DNA from: an uncultured Myxococcales bacterium | Lineage (GTDB): Bacteria > Myxococcota_A > UBA9042 | Assembly (NCBI GenBank): GCA_903917305.1 | Contig: CAIXAA010000563.1 | Location: forward strand, 1 to 21,284 | Direction: 5' to 3' | Length of the DNA: 21,284 nucleotides | Made by a program: the position numbers and the translations under genes | Shown: one piece after another, positions 7,774 through 15,941 of the stretch | Position numbering within the stretch: the stretch's first letter is position 1 | How the letters are laid out: every line of letters begins with the position of its first letter | Notes under the pieces: model-generated | Seen by the model: the letters and a program-made list of their open reading frames with translations, nothing else | The model's database searches: none | Told to the model about the DNA's origin: nothing

Positions 7774-7804
7774 TTCGATCGGAAGCGATCGAAGTGCGAT
7801 CGAA
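7774..7804. repeat. Three phased CGATCG sites, two forming a perfect inverted repeat
   Basis: TTCGATCG (7774-7781), GAAG, CGATCGAA (7786-7793) is a perfect 8-base inverted repeat. A third CGATCGAA follows at 7797-7804. The CGATCG cores begin at 7776, 7786 and 7797, 10 and 11 bases apart, so they face the same side of the helix. It lies between the two divergent promoters, about 90 bases from the leftward -35 and 138 bases from the rightward -35, a plausible place for a regulator binding site. CGATCG is a common word in GC-rich genomes, so chance contributes. Confidence 0.45.
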
Positions 7805-7941
7805 GGTCCGGCCACCAAGGCCGCGTCCGCACCTCCCCGCAGGACGGCGTGATCGCGGTCGGCAGAGGCACACGCAGCGGGGCCGCAACTCGGAATCTGC
7901 AATTTTCTTGCGTTCCGGCGCGACTTGCACAGGGTTGAGCA

Positions 7942-7971
7942 TTGACACCCAAAGCCTCAGCTTCCTATTCT
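7942..7971 (+). promoter_or_regulatory. Candidate dcw operon promoter (Pmra)
   Basis: A perfect -35 hexamer TTGACA (7942-7947) is followed after 18 bases by TATTCT (7966-7971), 4 of 6 matches to TATAAT. The predicted start of transcription is near 7978-7979, giving a leader of about 110 bases before the mraZ GTG. It is the only good promoter I see ahead of the 13-kb run of coupled genes. A 17-base spacing to CTATTC would be an alternative reading of the same site. Confidence 0.6.
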
Positions 7972-7979
7972 CGCCCTGG

Positions 7980-8013
7980 TGGGATGAAGTGGGCGTTTTG
8001 GGGCTGTAGTGGA
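7980..8013 (+). promoter_or_regulatory. Predicted MraZ operator: TGGG repeats about 10 bases apart
   Basis: TGGG occurs at 7980, 7990 and 7999, with a degenerate TGGA at 8010, so successive sites are 10, 9 and 11 bases apart. In E. coli, MraZ binds TGGGN direct repeats separated by 5-base spacers upstream of mraZ, the same helical period. Here the array sits at about +1 to +35 relative to the predicted start, right after the TTGACA/TATTCT promoter and before mraZ, which suits autorepression of the whole operon. The layout is seen in the sequence; binding is inferred. Confidence 0.6.
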
Positions 8014-8028
8014 TCGAAGTGCAGGAAT

Positions 8029-8057
8029 CAGGCGGGCAGGGACCAGGCGGGCAGGGA
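8029..8057 (+). repeat. 14-base tandem direct repeat in the mraZ leader
   Basis: CAGGCGGGCAGGGA occurs perfectly at 8029-8042 and 8044-8057 (period 15). It lies between the TGGG array and the mraZ ribosome binding site. Because the period is a multiple of three, it does not break the open frame upstream of mraZ, but I read it as untranslated leader. Confidence 0.6.
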
Positions 8058-8087
8058 TTCGAGGGACAGCGGGTGGAGAGGGGCAAC

Positions 8088-8549
8088 GTGGCGATCCGGT
8101 TTCGCGGCGAGCACATCCAGAAGGTCGACGACAAGTGCCGCTTGAGCATTCCGGCGGCCTTTCGCCAGGCCTTGGAGGCCCACGGCGACTCGCGCCTCGT
8201 GCTGTGCAAGTCCGTGAGCGGCGGCTGCATCCAGGTCTACACGGCGAGCGATTGGGAAGCGGTCGAGGACAAGATCCTCGCGGCGCCGCCCAGCGACCAG
8301 GCCGTGCGCAACCTGCGGCGCTTCCAGGTGGCGAGCAGCGTGATGGCCGAGCCCGATGGCCACGGCCGCGTGCTGCTGCCCACGGCGCTGCGCGCGTACG
8401 CGGGCGTGTCGGCCTCGACGGAAGTGGTGATTGCCAGTCAGATCAATTGGTTCGAGGTCTGGCAGAAGGATCGCTGGGACGCCGAGCAGCAGCGCATCGA
8501 GAGCGCCCTGCCCGAGTGGGGCAACGATCTGGCGCGTCTGGGCCTATGA
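8088..8549 (+). CDS. mraZ: Transcriptional regulator MraZ
   Basis: The 153-residue protein matches the usual MraZ length (about 145-155). It has two SpoVT/AbrB-like halves, each with a DxxxR signature: DDKCRLSIPAAFR (residues about 15-27) and DGHGRVLLPTALR (about 88-100). In the first, Cys replaces the commonly found Gly. MraZ forms a ring-shaped oligomer that binds repeats upstream of its own gene and represses the dcw cluster in E. coli; a matching TGGG array is present at 7980-8013. The GTG at 8088 is chosen because it follows GGAG (8075-8078) at normal distance and puts the conserved FRGEH at the N-terminus. A GTG at 8019 in frame would add 23 Gly/Gln-rich residues and has no good ribosome binding site. 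The stop overlaps the rsmH start (ATGA). Confidence 0.93.
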   Translation: MAIRFRGEHIQKVDDKCRLSIPAAFRQALEAHGDSRLVLCKSVSGGCIQVYTASDWEAVEDKILAAPPSDQAVRNLRRFQVASSVMAEPDGHGRVLLPTALRAYAGVSASTEVVIASQINWFEVWQKDRWDAEQQRIESALPEWGNDLARLGL

Positions 8550-9562
8550 AACGCAAAGGGAAAGGTCCAGGCACCCGCGCGGCGCCTGCCAGACCGGAAC
8601 GATCTTTGACAACCTTGTCTTTGGAACCAACAGGCCAGGATGCCGCGGAGTTCCGTCACGAGACGGTGCTGCGTGACGAGGTCGTGGCGGCGGTGGCGGA
8701 GGCTCCCGCAGGCTGGGCGGTCGATTGCACGCTGGGTGGCGGCGGTCACGCCGAGGCGATCCTGGCGCAATGTCCGCAGCTTTCGCTGCTGGGCCTCGAT
8801 CGCGATCCGGCGGCGCTGGCGGCGGCGAGCGCCCGGCTGGCGCCGTTCGGTGCGCGGTTTGCCCCAGTGCAGGCGCCCTTTGCCGAGCTGGCCCAGGTCT
8901 GCGCGGCGCGCGGCCTGACTGAACTATCTGCCATTGTTGCCGATCTCGGCGTGTCGTCGCATCAGCTGGACACGGCGGAGCGCGGCTTCTCGTTTCGCTT
9001 CGAGGGTCCGCTCGACATGCGCATGGATCCGACCCAGGGTCCGACGCTGGCGGAGCTGCTGGAGACCGTCACGCTCGAGGATCTCGCGGATGTCCTCTAC
9101 AATTACGGCGATATCCGGCACTCGATCGGCACGGCGCGCATCGTCTTGCAGGCGTACCGCGAGGGTGCGGCGACGACCGGCGAGCTGGCCCGGCACCTGG
9201 CACGGCGGCTGCCGCGCGAGCGCTCCATGCACCCGGCAACACAGGTCTTTCAGGCCTTGCGCATCTGGGTGAACGGGGAACTGGCGCAGCTCGAGACCCT
9301 GCTGCACGACGGACCGCAGCTGCTGGCGAAGGGCGGCGTGATGGCGGTGATCAGCTTTCACTCCGGCGAGGATCGGCTGGTCAAGCAGGCGTTCACGGCG
9401 CTCGCGCCGCGCAAGTACGGTGAATTCTTGAGGCCGCAACGCAAAGGCATGGTTCCAGAAGACAAGGAGCAGGAAGGCAACCCGCGCTCACGCAGCGCGC
9501 GGCTGCGGGTGCTGGAGAGGGCGGGGGCGCGGGAAGAGGAAAGTGGGGGTGATCGTGAGTGA
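8546..9562 (+). CDS. rsmH: 16S rRNA (cytosine(1402)-N(4))-methyltransferase RsmH
   Basis: The 338-residue product uses S-adenosylmethionine to methylate N4 of C1402 in 16S rRNA. Visible family motifs are DCTLGGGGHAEAIL (from residue 60), GLDRDPAAL, VADLGVSSHQLD, RGFSFRFEGPLDMRMDP, HPATQVFQALRIWVNGEL (from 229), VISFHSGEDRLVK and NPRSRSARLRVLER. Two spots deviate from the usual: NYGDIRHS where YGEERxS is typical, and FHSGED where FHSLED is typical. The start forms ATGA with the mraZ stop. It gives an N-terminal extension of about 35 basic, Pro/Ala-rich residues before the conserved FRHETVL; a later start at the in-frame region near that motif cannot be excluded. The gene end overlaps ftsL. Confidence 0.93.
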   Translation: MKRKGKGPGTRAAPARPERSLTTLSLEPTGQDAAEFRHETVLRDEVVAAVAEAPAGWAVDCTLGGGGHAEAILAQCPQLSLLGLDRDPAALAAASARLAPFGARFAPVQAPFAELAQVCAARGLTELSAIVADLGVSSHQLDTAERGFSFRFEGPLDMRMDPTQGPTLAELLETVTLEDLADVLYNYGDIRHSIGTARIVLQAYREGAATTGELARHLARRLPRERSMHPATQVFQALRIWVNGELAQLETLLHDGPQLLAKGGVMAVISFHSGEDRLVKQAFTALAPRKYGEFLRPQRKGMVPEDKEQEGNPRSRSARLRVLERAGAREEESGGDRE

Positions 9563-9911
9563 ACTGTTCGAGACTCGGCGCGTCACGGAGTGGTGGACGC
9601 GGCCGCTCACCGACGTCGAACGCGCGAACCGCTCGGAGCGCTTCTTCTGGTGGCGCGTCACGGCCATCCTCGGCGTCGGCATCAGCATCGGCGCCCTCGG
9701 GATCATGCAGGTGCGGCGCAGCTCGGTCGGAATTCGCACGGCCTACGAATTGGTCAAGACAAGCGAGGCCTTGCGCGAGCAGATCGAGGCAAACCGCCAC
9801 CTGGAGGCGAAGCTGACGGGCATAAAGAACCCGAATGATCTTCGCAAAGAAGCCAGCGAGACCTACCAGATGCACGTCCCTGGCGCGGACGAGATGGAAG
9901 AGGTGGATTGA
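9549..9911 (+). CDS. ftsL: Cell division protein FtsL
   Basis: The product is a small bitopic membrane protein of about 120 residues. It has a cytoplasmic N-terminus (residues 1-35), one transmembrane helix (about 36-54, VTAILGVGISIGALGIM), then a periplasmic heptad-like helix (YELVKTSEALREQIEANRHLEAKL). The order rsmH-ftsL-ftsI and this topology identify FtsL, which with FtsB and FtsQ activates the FtsWI synthase. Three in-frame GTG codons are possible starts (9543, 9549, 9555). AGGA at 9537-9540 lies 8 bases before 9549, so I prefer it. The gene overlaps rsmH by 14 bases. The C-terminus extends past the coiled coil with an acidic tail (PGADEMEEVD). Confidence 0.82.
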   Translation: MIVSELFETRRVTEWWTRPLTDVERANRSERFFWWRVTAILGVGISIGALGIMQVRRSSVGIRTAYELVKTSEALREQIEANRHLEAKLTGIKNPNDLRKEASETYQMHVPGADEMEEVD

Positions 9912-9912
9912 C

Positions 9913-10716
9913 GTGATCTGTGCAAGCTCCAAAAACCACAGCCGATTCGGTGCCGCCCTGCGGTGCTGCGCGCTCGTGCTCTGCCTCGCGTTCGGGGCGG
10001 CGGCATGCTCGTCGGCGGAGGTGGAGGAGCAAAAGCGCCAGGAGAAGGCGGACTTCCACTACAACCTCGCCAACGGCTACTTCCAGACCGGCAACATCGA
10101 CCTCGCGATCCGCGAGCTGATCAGCGCCCTCGACATCGACGACATGCACGCCGATGCGCGCTACCTCTATGGTTTCATCCTGTTTGGCCGCAAGCGCTAC
10201 GAAGAGGCGGCGGAGCACTTCCGCAAGGCGCTCAAGACCAAGCCCAACTACTTCGCGGCGCGCAACCACCTGGGCGTGACGTACCTGGAGCTGGAGCGCT
10301 GGTACGACGCGGTCGTCGCGCTGGAACCTCTTTTGAAAGAGCCGACTTACACGACGCAGTTCCTGGTCTACAACAACCTGGGCTGGGCGTACTTCAAGCA
10401 GGGCGATCTGCGGCTGGCGGACAAGAACCTGCGCATGGCCGTGTTCCTGAATCCGAAATTCTGCCAGGGCTACCGCAACCTGAGCCTCCTGGCGACGCAG
10501 CAGCGCGACTTCCACGGCGCCGCGGAGCAGATGACCGAGGCGGTGCAGCGCTGCCCGCAGTACGCGGAGCTGCACCTGCAGCTCGGCGAAGCGCTGGTGG
10601 CGGACAACCAGCTCGGGCCGGCGGAAGCGGCCTTCAAGAAGTGCGCGGAACTGGCCGGAGAGACTGCGCTCGGCCGCAGGTGCAAGGGGCGAATCAATGG
10701 CGCGACGACCCCATAG
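9913..10716 (+). CDS. TPR lipoprotein, Tgl/PilF (PilW)-like
   Basis: The 267-residue product has a signal peptide ending LAFGAAAC (lipidated Cys32). From residue about 45 it is a run of roughly five to six tetratricopeptide repeats, for example YNLANGYFQTGNIDLAIREL, ARYLYGFILFGRKRYEEAAE, ARNHLGVTYLELERWYDAVV and VYNNLGWAYFKQGDLRLADK. Size, lipidation and repeat layout match PilF/PilW/Tgl, outer-membrane pilotins needed for assembly of the type IV pilus secretin PilQ. The GTG start follows AGAGG (9899-9903) by 9 bases and comes one base after the ftsL stop; the last 20 bases overlap ftsI. Lying inside the dcw operon, it could instead be a division or peptidoglycan-linked TPR factor. TPR lipoprotein is firm; pilotin function is an inference from resemblance. 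Confidence 0.75.
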   Translation: MICASSKNHSRFGAALRCCALVLCLAFGAAACSSAEVEEQKRQEKADFHYNLANGYFQTGNIDLAIRELISALDIDDMHADARYLYGFILFGRKRYEEAAEHFRKALKTKPNYFAARNHLGVTYLELERWYDAVVALEPLLKEPTYTTQFLVYNNLGWAYFKQGDLRLADKNLRMAVFLNPKFCQGYRNLSLLATQQRDFHGAAEQMTEAVQRCPQYAELHLQLGEALVADNQLGPAEAAFKKCAELAGETALGRRCKGRINGATTP

Positions 10717-12958
10717 CTGGCGACAGCGCATCTTTCTCTGGGTGGACCGCGAAGGCTCCGACCCGGCGGCGCGCTTGGAGCGCGGCAACCGGCGCGTGCA
10801 GCAGGTCGTCTTCCTGATCGGCCTCTACGTGGTCTTCGCCTATTCCGCCGCGGTGTTCACGGTCATGCACGTCGAGGACGTGCGGCAGTACGCCGAGGGC
10901 AACCTCATGGCGCACCAGAAGATCGAGACGCGGCGCGGCGACATCCTGGACCGCAATGGCGTCACGCTCGCGACAAGCCTGCGCGCGGACAGCATTTCCG
11001 CCGATCCGCGCTGGGTGCTGCCGCCGGGCGTCAAGCCCAGCAAGATGCCGTTCCAGAGCAAGGAAGCGATTGCCCTGCGCCAGAAGATCGCGATCACGAT
11101 CGCGGACATCCTCGGCAAGCCGCGCGAGGAGCTGATCGCCAACCTCAACCGCGCCAAAGGCTTTGTCTATCTCGCGCGGCACATCGACACCAAGGCGTCC
11201 AAGCTGCTGCACGAGGCGCAGCAGAAGGGCAAGCTGCCGGGCATCACGATCCAGCCGGAATTCGTGCGCTATTTCCCGAACAACGCGCTCGCCGGCGCGC
11301 TGGTCGGCCGCGAGACGACGACGGGCAGCATCGAGGCGAGCTTCGACCAACTGCTGCGCGGTCAGCAGGTGGAGCTGCGCTCCTACAAGGACAGCGCCTC
11401 GACGCAGATGTACTTCGATGGCGCGCCGGAGCCAGGACTGTTCGGCGGCAACAACATCACGCTGACGATCGACGAGAAGATCCAGGCAGTTGCTGAGCAC
11501 CACCTGGAAGCCGCCGTGACGGAGTACCAGGCCAAGCACGGCATCGCCGTGGTGCTGGACGTGCAGACCGCGGAGGTGCTGGCGCTGGCGCAGTGGCCGG
11601 TGTTCAACCCGAACGACACGCGCACCGATCCGAAGTGCTGGTTTTACGTCACGGATCCGAAGAACGAGCCCAAGTGCGGCTACCACGATGTCGCGCTCGA
11701 GGCGCAGTTCGAGCCGGGCTCGATCTTCAAGGTGTTCAACCTCGCGATTGGCCTGCAGGAAAAGGCCGTGTCGCTCACGGAGGTCATCCCGACGGGCGCG
11801 CCGCTGCTGGTCGGCAACAAGGTCATCAAGGACGACCACCCGCACCCGCAGGTCAACTGGCTGCAGTCGCTGCAGGTGTCGTCGAACATCGCCAACGCCA
11901 AGATCGCGCTGCGCATGGACAGCAGCGTGTACGAAACCTATCTGAAGAAGCTCGGTTTTGGCCGCCGGCTGGACCTGGGCATCATCGGCGAAGGCGCGGG
12001 GCAGCTCGCGCCGGCCAGCAAGTGGAGCCGCATCCAATACGCCAACATCGCGTTTGGCCAAGGCATTGCCGTGACGCCGCTGCAGATGGTGGCCGGCTTC
12101 GCGGCGATCGGCAATGGCGGCACGTGGCGGCGGCCACGGCTCATCCATGACGTGATCAGCCCGGACGGCAAGAATGACCGGCACTTCCAGGTCGAGGCCG
12201 GGACGCGCGTGTTCACCGAGGCGACCACCAAGCTGGTGCTGCAGGCGATGGCGTCGGTGTGCCAGCCGCGCAGCGAGACGAGCCTGGGTGGCACGGGAAC
12301 CGCAGCGCGCATGCCCAATTACTCGATCGGCGGCAAGACGGGCACGGCGCAGCAGGCCAACGGGCACGGCGGCTACTCGGACTCGGCGTGGGTCGGCAGC
12401 TTCATCGGCGTGACGCCGATCGAGAAGCCGCGGCTGGTGATCCTGGCGGCCATCGACACGCCGACGAAGTACGATCCGAAGCTGGGCAAGATTGCGCGCT
12501 ACGGCGGCATTGTCGCGGCGCCGGTGGTTCGCGAGATTGCACGGTTTTCTCTGCCCTACCTAGGCGTGCCGCCGAGCCCGGGCGCGCCGTACCTGGACCG
12601 CAACGACGCCGACAAGGCGCGGCTGCAGGACCAGCAGCGGCTGGCGGCGGCGCACAAGGCCGCGGACGAACTGCTGGTTCAGGAGCATGCCCTGCCGGTC
12701 GAGCCCAAGGCGCAGAGCGCGGAGGTGCTGGCGCCCGGCCAGGTGCGCGTGCCGGACCTGCACCGGCTGCCGATGCGCACCGCGCGGCAGAAGCTGGCGG
12801 CGGTCGGGCTGGGTCTGGAAGCGCACGGCAGCGGCATCGGCGTGACGCAAGGACCGCTGCCCGGGGCGGTGGTGCGCGCGGGCACCGTGGTGCAGGTGGC
12901 GTTCAAGAGGCTGAGCGAGGTGGCGGAGCAGACGCCGCCGGTGGTGGGGCAGAACTGA
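10697..12958 (+). CDS. ftsI: Septal peptidoglycan transpeptidase FtsI (PBP3) with C-terminal PASTA domain
   Basis: The 753-residue class B penicillin-binding protein crosslinks septal peptidoglycan with FtsW. It has a short cytoplasmic tail, a transmembrane helix (about 36-57), a pedestal domain starting with the typical RRGDILDRNGVTLA, and a transpeptidase domain. The latter carries EPGSIFK (catalytic Ser342, Lys345), SSN (395-397) and KTGT (547-550). A PASTA domain spans about 683-740 (VRVPDLHRLP to VQVAFKRL). Between FNPND and the SxxK motif is an insertion with Cys314 and Cys327, not usual in this family. The ATG follows AAGGGG (10684-10689). It overlaps the TPR gene by 20 bases and murE-murF by one base (TGATG). 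The family is longer than typical enterobacterial FtsI (about 590) because of the insertion, the C-terminal linker and PASTA. Confidence 0.95.
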   Translation: MARRPHSWRQRIFLWVDREGSDPAARLERGNRRVQQVVFLIGLYVVFAYSAAVFTVMHVEDVRQYAEGNLMAHQKIETRRGDILDRNGVTLATSLRADSISADPRWVLPPGVKPSKMPFQSKEAIALRQKIAITIADILGKPREELIANLNRAKGFVYLARHIDTKASKLLHEAQQKGKLPGITIQPEFVRYFPNNALAGALVGRETTTGSIEASFDQLLRGQQVELRSYKDSASTQMYFDGAPEPGLFGGNNITLTIDEKIQAVAEHHLEAAVTEYQAKHGIAVVLDVQTAEVLALAQWPVFNPNDTRTDPKCWFYVTDPKNEPKCGYHDVALEAQFEPGSIFKVFNLAIGLQEKAVSLTEVIPTGAPLLVGNKVIKDDHPHPQVNWLQSLQVSSNIANAKIALRMDSSVYETYLKKLGFGRRLDLGIIGEGAGQLAPASKWSRIQYANIAFGQGIAVTPLQMVAGFAAIGNGGTWRRPRLIHDVISPDGKNDRHFQVEAGTRVFTEATTKLVLQAMASVCQPRSETSLGGTGTAARMPNYSIGGKTGTAQQANGHGGYSDSAWVGSFIGVTPIEKPRLVILAAIDTPTKYDPKLGKIARYGGIVAAPVVREIARFSLPYLGVPPSPGAPYLDRNDADKARLQDQQRLAAAHKAADELLVQEHALPVEPKAQSAEVLAPGQVRVPDLHRLPMRTARQKLAAVGLGLEAHGSGIGVTQGPLPGAVVRAGTVVQVAFKRLSEVAEQTPPVVGQN

Positions 12959-15941
12959 TGCGTCTCGGGGACTTGCTGCACAGTGCGGGCGTCGCGCCAG
13001 GAGGAGCCGCAGCCGTCGACCTCGGCGTCGAGATCCGCGCTGTCGTCGCCGACTCCCGCCAGGTCGAACCCGGCGCGCTGTTCGTGGCGTGCTCCGGCGC
13101 CCGCGTGCAAGGCACGGCCTTTGTCGCAGCCGCCGTCGAGCGCGGTGCGGTGGCCGTCCTCGCGCAAGCGCCCGTGCCTTCGTGCCCCGTGCCGCTCATC
13201 GTGGTGCCAGACACGCGCGCCCTGCTCGGCCCGATCGCCGCCGCATTCCACGGCCACCCGAGCCGCGCGATGAAGGTCATTGGGATCACGGGCACCAACG
13301 GCAAGACGACGACCAGCATCCTGCTCGGCACCCTGCTGGGCGCTGCCGGCCACCGCGCGGCGGCCATCGGCACCCTCGGCGTCTGGACGCCGGAAGGCAC
13401 GCGCGCCGGGCACATGACGACGCCGGAAGCGCCGGAATTGCAGAGACTTCTCGCGGAGCTGCGCGACCAGGGCTTCACCCACGTCGCCATCGAAGTCAGC
13501 TCCCACGCGCTGGACCAGCACCGCGTCGCGGGCGTGGAGTTCGCGGTCAAGCTGTGGACCAACTTGAGCCGTGATCACCTGGACTACCACGGCACGGAAG
13601 CCGCGTACGCCAGCGCCAAGGCCAAGCTGTTCCGCGAGCTGCCGCTGCAAGGCGCGCCGGCTTTCGTCAATGGCGATGACCCTTTTGCCGCCGCCATGGG
13701 CCGCGAGAGCCATGCCCAGGCCTGGAGCTTCCGCGGCGACCCGACCGCGCAGCACCAGGCCCACGATCTGCACGCCGACGCCAGCGGGCTGTCGCTGCGG
13801 CTGTCGAGCCCGGGGCATGGCGACCTGGCCCTGCACGCGCCGCTGGTGGGTCGCCACAACGCCGAGAATCTGGTGGCTTCCGTGCTCGCCTGCCGCGCGC
13901 TCGGCGTGGCGGATGCCGACCTGCAGCGTGCCGCCGCGCAGCTCCAGGCCCCGCGCGGTCGCTTGGAGCCCGTGCCGAACTCCTTGGGCGCCTTGGTCGT
14001 GGTCGACTACGCCCACACGCCCGATGCGCTGGTCAAGGTGCTGCCGGCGCTGCGCCCGCTGGTCGCGCCCGGGCGGCGGCTGGTGTGCCTGTTCGGCTGC
14101 GGTGGCGATCGCGATCGCGGCAAGAGGCCGCTCATGGGCGAAGTGGCCGCACACCTGAGCGATGTCATCATCGCGACGTCCGATAATCCTCGCTCGGAGC
14201 AACCGGAGGCCATCCTGGCCGCGATCGAGGAAGGCCTGGTCGCGGGCGGCGCGCTGCCCCTGCCGTCCCTGGTGCCGAGCGCGCTCGCGGATCTGGCCGG
14301 GCGGCCGGGCTACATCGTCGAGGTCGATCGCGGCAGCGCCATCCGCCGCGCGATCGGCGTGCTGGGTCGCGGCGATGTGCTGTTGATTGCTGGGAAAGGT
14401 CACGAGACGACGCAGACGATCGGCGCCGACGTGCGGCCCTTCGACGACGTGGCCGAAGCGCGCCGCTGGCTGAGCCAGCACCGCCAGAGCGGCGGCGTCT
14501 GGCTGCGCCCCGAAGCCTTTGCCTTCGACGGCGAAATCGCGGTGCGCGCCTGCGGCGGCAAGCTGCGCGTCCCCGGCCGCCGCTGGAGCACGGGCCTGTG
14601 CACGGACAGCCGCCAGCTCGGCGACGGCTCCCTGTTCGTCGCCCTGCCGGGAGAGCGCTTTGACGGCGCGGACTTCCTGGGCGAGGCGATCGCCAAGGGC
14701 GCCGCCGGCATCGTGTGTGCGCGCGGTCGCGGCGAGGCGTTCGCGGAGGCGGCGCGCGCCGGCGGCACCTTCCTGCTCGAAGTCGACGATCCGCTGGTGG
14801 CGCTCGGCCGCCTGGCCCTCGATCACCGCACGCGCTTTCAGCCCTTGTGCGTCGGCGTCACGGGCTCCAACGGCAAGACGACGACCAAGGAGCTGACGGC
14901 GCTGGCCCTGGGCAGCCTGGGTCCGGTGCTGGCCACCCAAGGCAACTTCAACAACCGCATCGGCGTGCCGCTCACCCTTGCGCGGCTCGGGCCGCAGCAC
15001 CGCGCCGCCGTCATCGAAATGGGCATGAGCGAACCGGGCGAGATCGCGACGCTCTGCCAGATCGCGGTGCCGCGCATCGGCATCGTGACCAGCATCTCCG
15101 AAGCGCACCTGGAGGGCATGGGCACCCTGGCCGCGATCGCCGACGAGAAGATGGTGCTGCCGCACGCGCTGCCGGCCGATGGCGTCGCGGTGCTGCCGGC
15201 CGAGGAGCCGCTGCTGCGCGAGCGCGCCGCCGGGCTGGCCTGTCGCGTGCTCTGGTTCGGTCAGCAGGCGGGTGACGTGCACCGCGTCGGGCCGCTGCGG
15301 GTCGAAGGCCTGGCGCAGCACTTCACGGCGGATGTCGCCGGCACGCGGGTCGACGTGACGCTGCCCGGCCTGGGCGTGCACCTGGCGCACAACGCCCTGG
15401 GCGCGCTGGCAATTGCCCTGGCGGCAGGCGCGGATCTGGATGCGGCGGCGGCGTCCCTGGCGCGCTACCAGCCGGTGGGCCAGCGCATGCTGCCCTCGCA
15501 GATCGGTCCGTGGCTCGTGCTCGAGGACTGCTACAACGCCAACCCGCGCTCGACGGAAGTCGCCCTGGATACGCTGGCTTCGCTGACGGGGCCGCGCGTT
15601 GCCGTTCTCGGTTCGATGCTGGAACTGGGCGCGACGTCGCACGCACTGCACGCCCGTGTCGGCCGCCACGCCGCGCAAACCGGCGTCGATCTGCTGATCG
15701 CGGTGGGACCGATGGCCGCCGCCTACGCCGAAGGCGCCCGCGCCGGCGGCCTGCCGGCGCATCGCGTCGCCGAAGTGGCCGAGCCCGCGGACGCCGCCGC
15801 CCTGGTCGCCGATCGCCTGCCGGATGCCGGCGTCGTCCTCATCAAAGGTTCGCGCGGCGCCCGCATGGAACGTGCCGTCGCCGCCCTGCGCGCCCTTCTA
15901 CCCGAGTCTGCCGCCCCGGGCGCAGAACAGGGGAGGTGCTA

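Larger units (their letters stand above)
7636..8087. other. Divergent intergenic control region (452 bases)
   Basis: This gap lies between two divergently transcribed operons and has no convincing coding sequence; reading frames through it lack a ribosome binding site. Moving rightwards it contains the promoter of the leftward operon (7658-7685), a CGATCG cluster (7774-7804), the dcw promoter (7942-7971), the TGGG array (7980-8013), a 14-base tandem repeat (8029-8057) and the mraZ ribosome binding site (GGAG at 8075-8078). Stretch 7805-7941 shows no structure I can name. Confidence 0.7.

Noticed and set aside
7774..8057. Possible CRISPR-like array in the divergent region
   Set aside because: The repeats are 8-14 bases, few, and lack uniform spacers; no cas genes are present.
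8019..8087. Longer mraZ starting at GTG 8019
   Set aside because: It would add 23 Gly/Gln-rich residues encoded by the tandem repeat, with no ribosome binding site. GTG 8088 has GGAG upstream and gives the standard MraZ N-terminus.
7736..8230. A 164-codon - strand open frame across the divergent control region and mraZ
   Set aside because: It has a Pro/Ser/Arg-rich composition, no ribosome binding site, and runs through the promoter, operator and repeat and into the mraZ coding sequence on the opposite strand.
12679..15762. A 1027-codon open frame on the - strand across murE-murF
   Set aside because: It is antisense to a gene with two intact ligase domains. The translation is a low-complexity Arg/Gln/Ala/His mix with no motifs, the usual result of strong third-position G/C bias.
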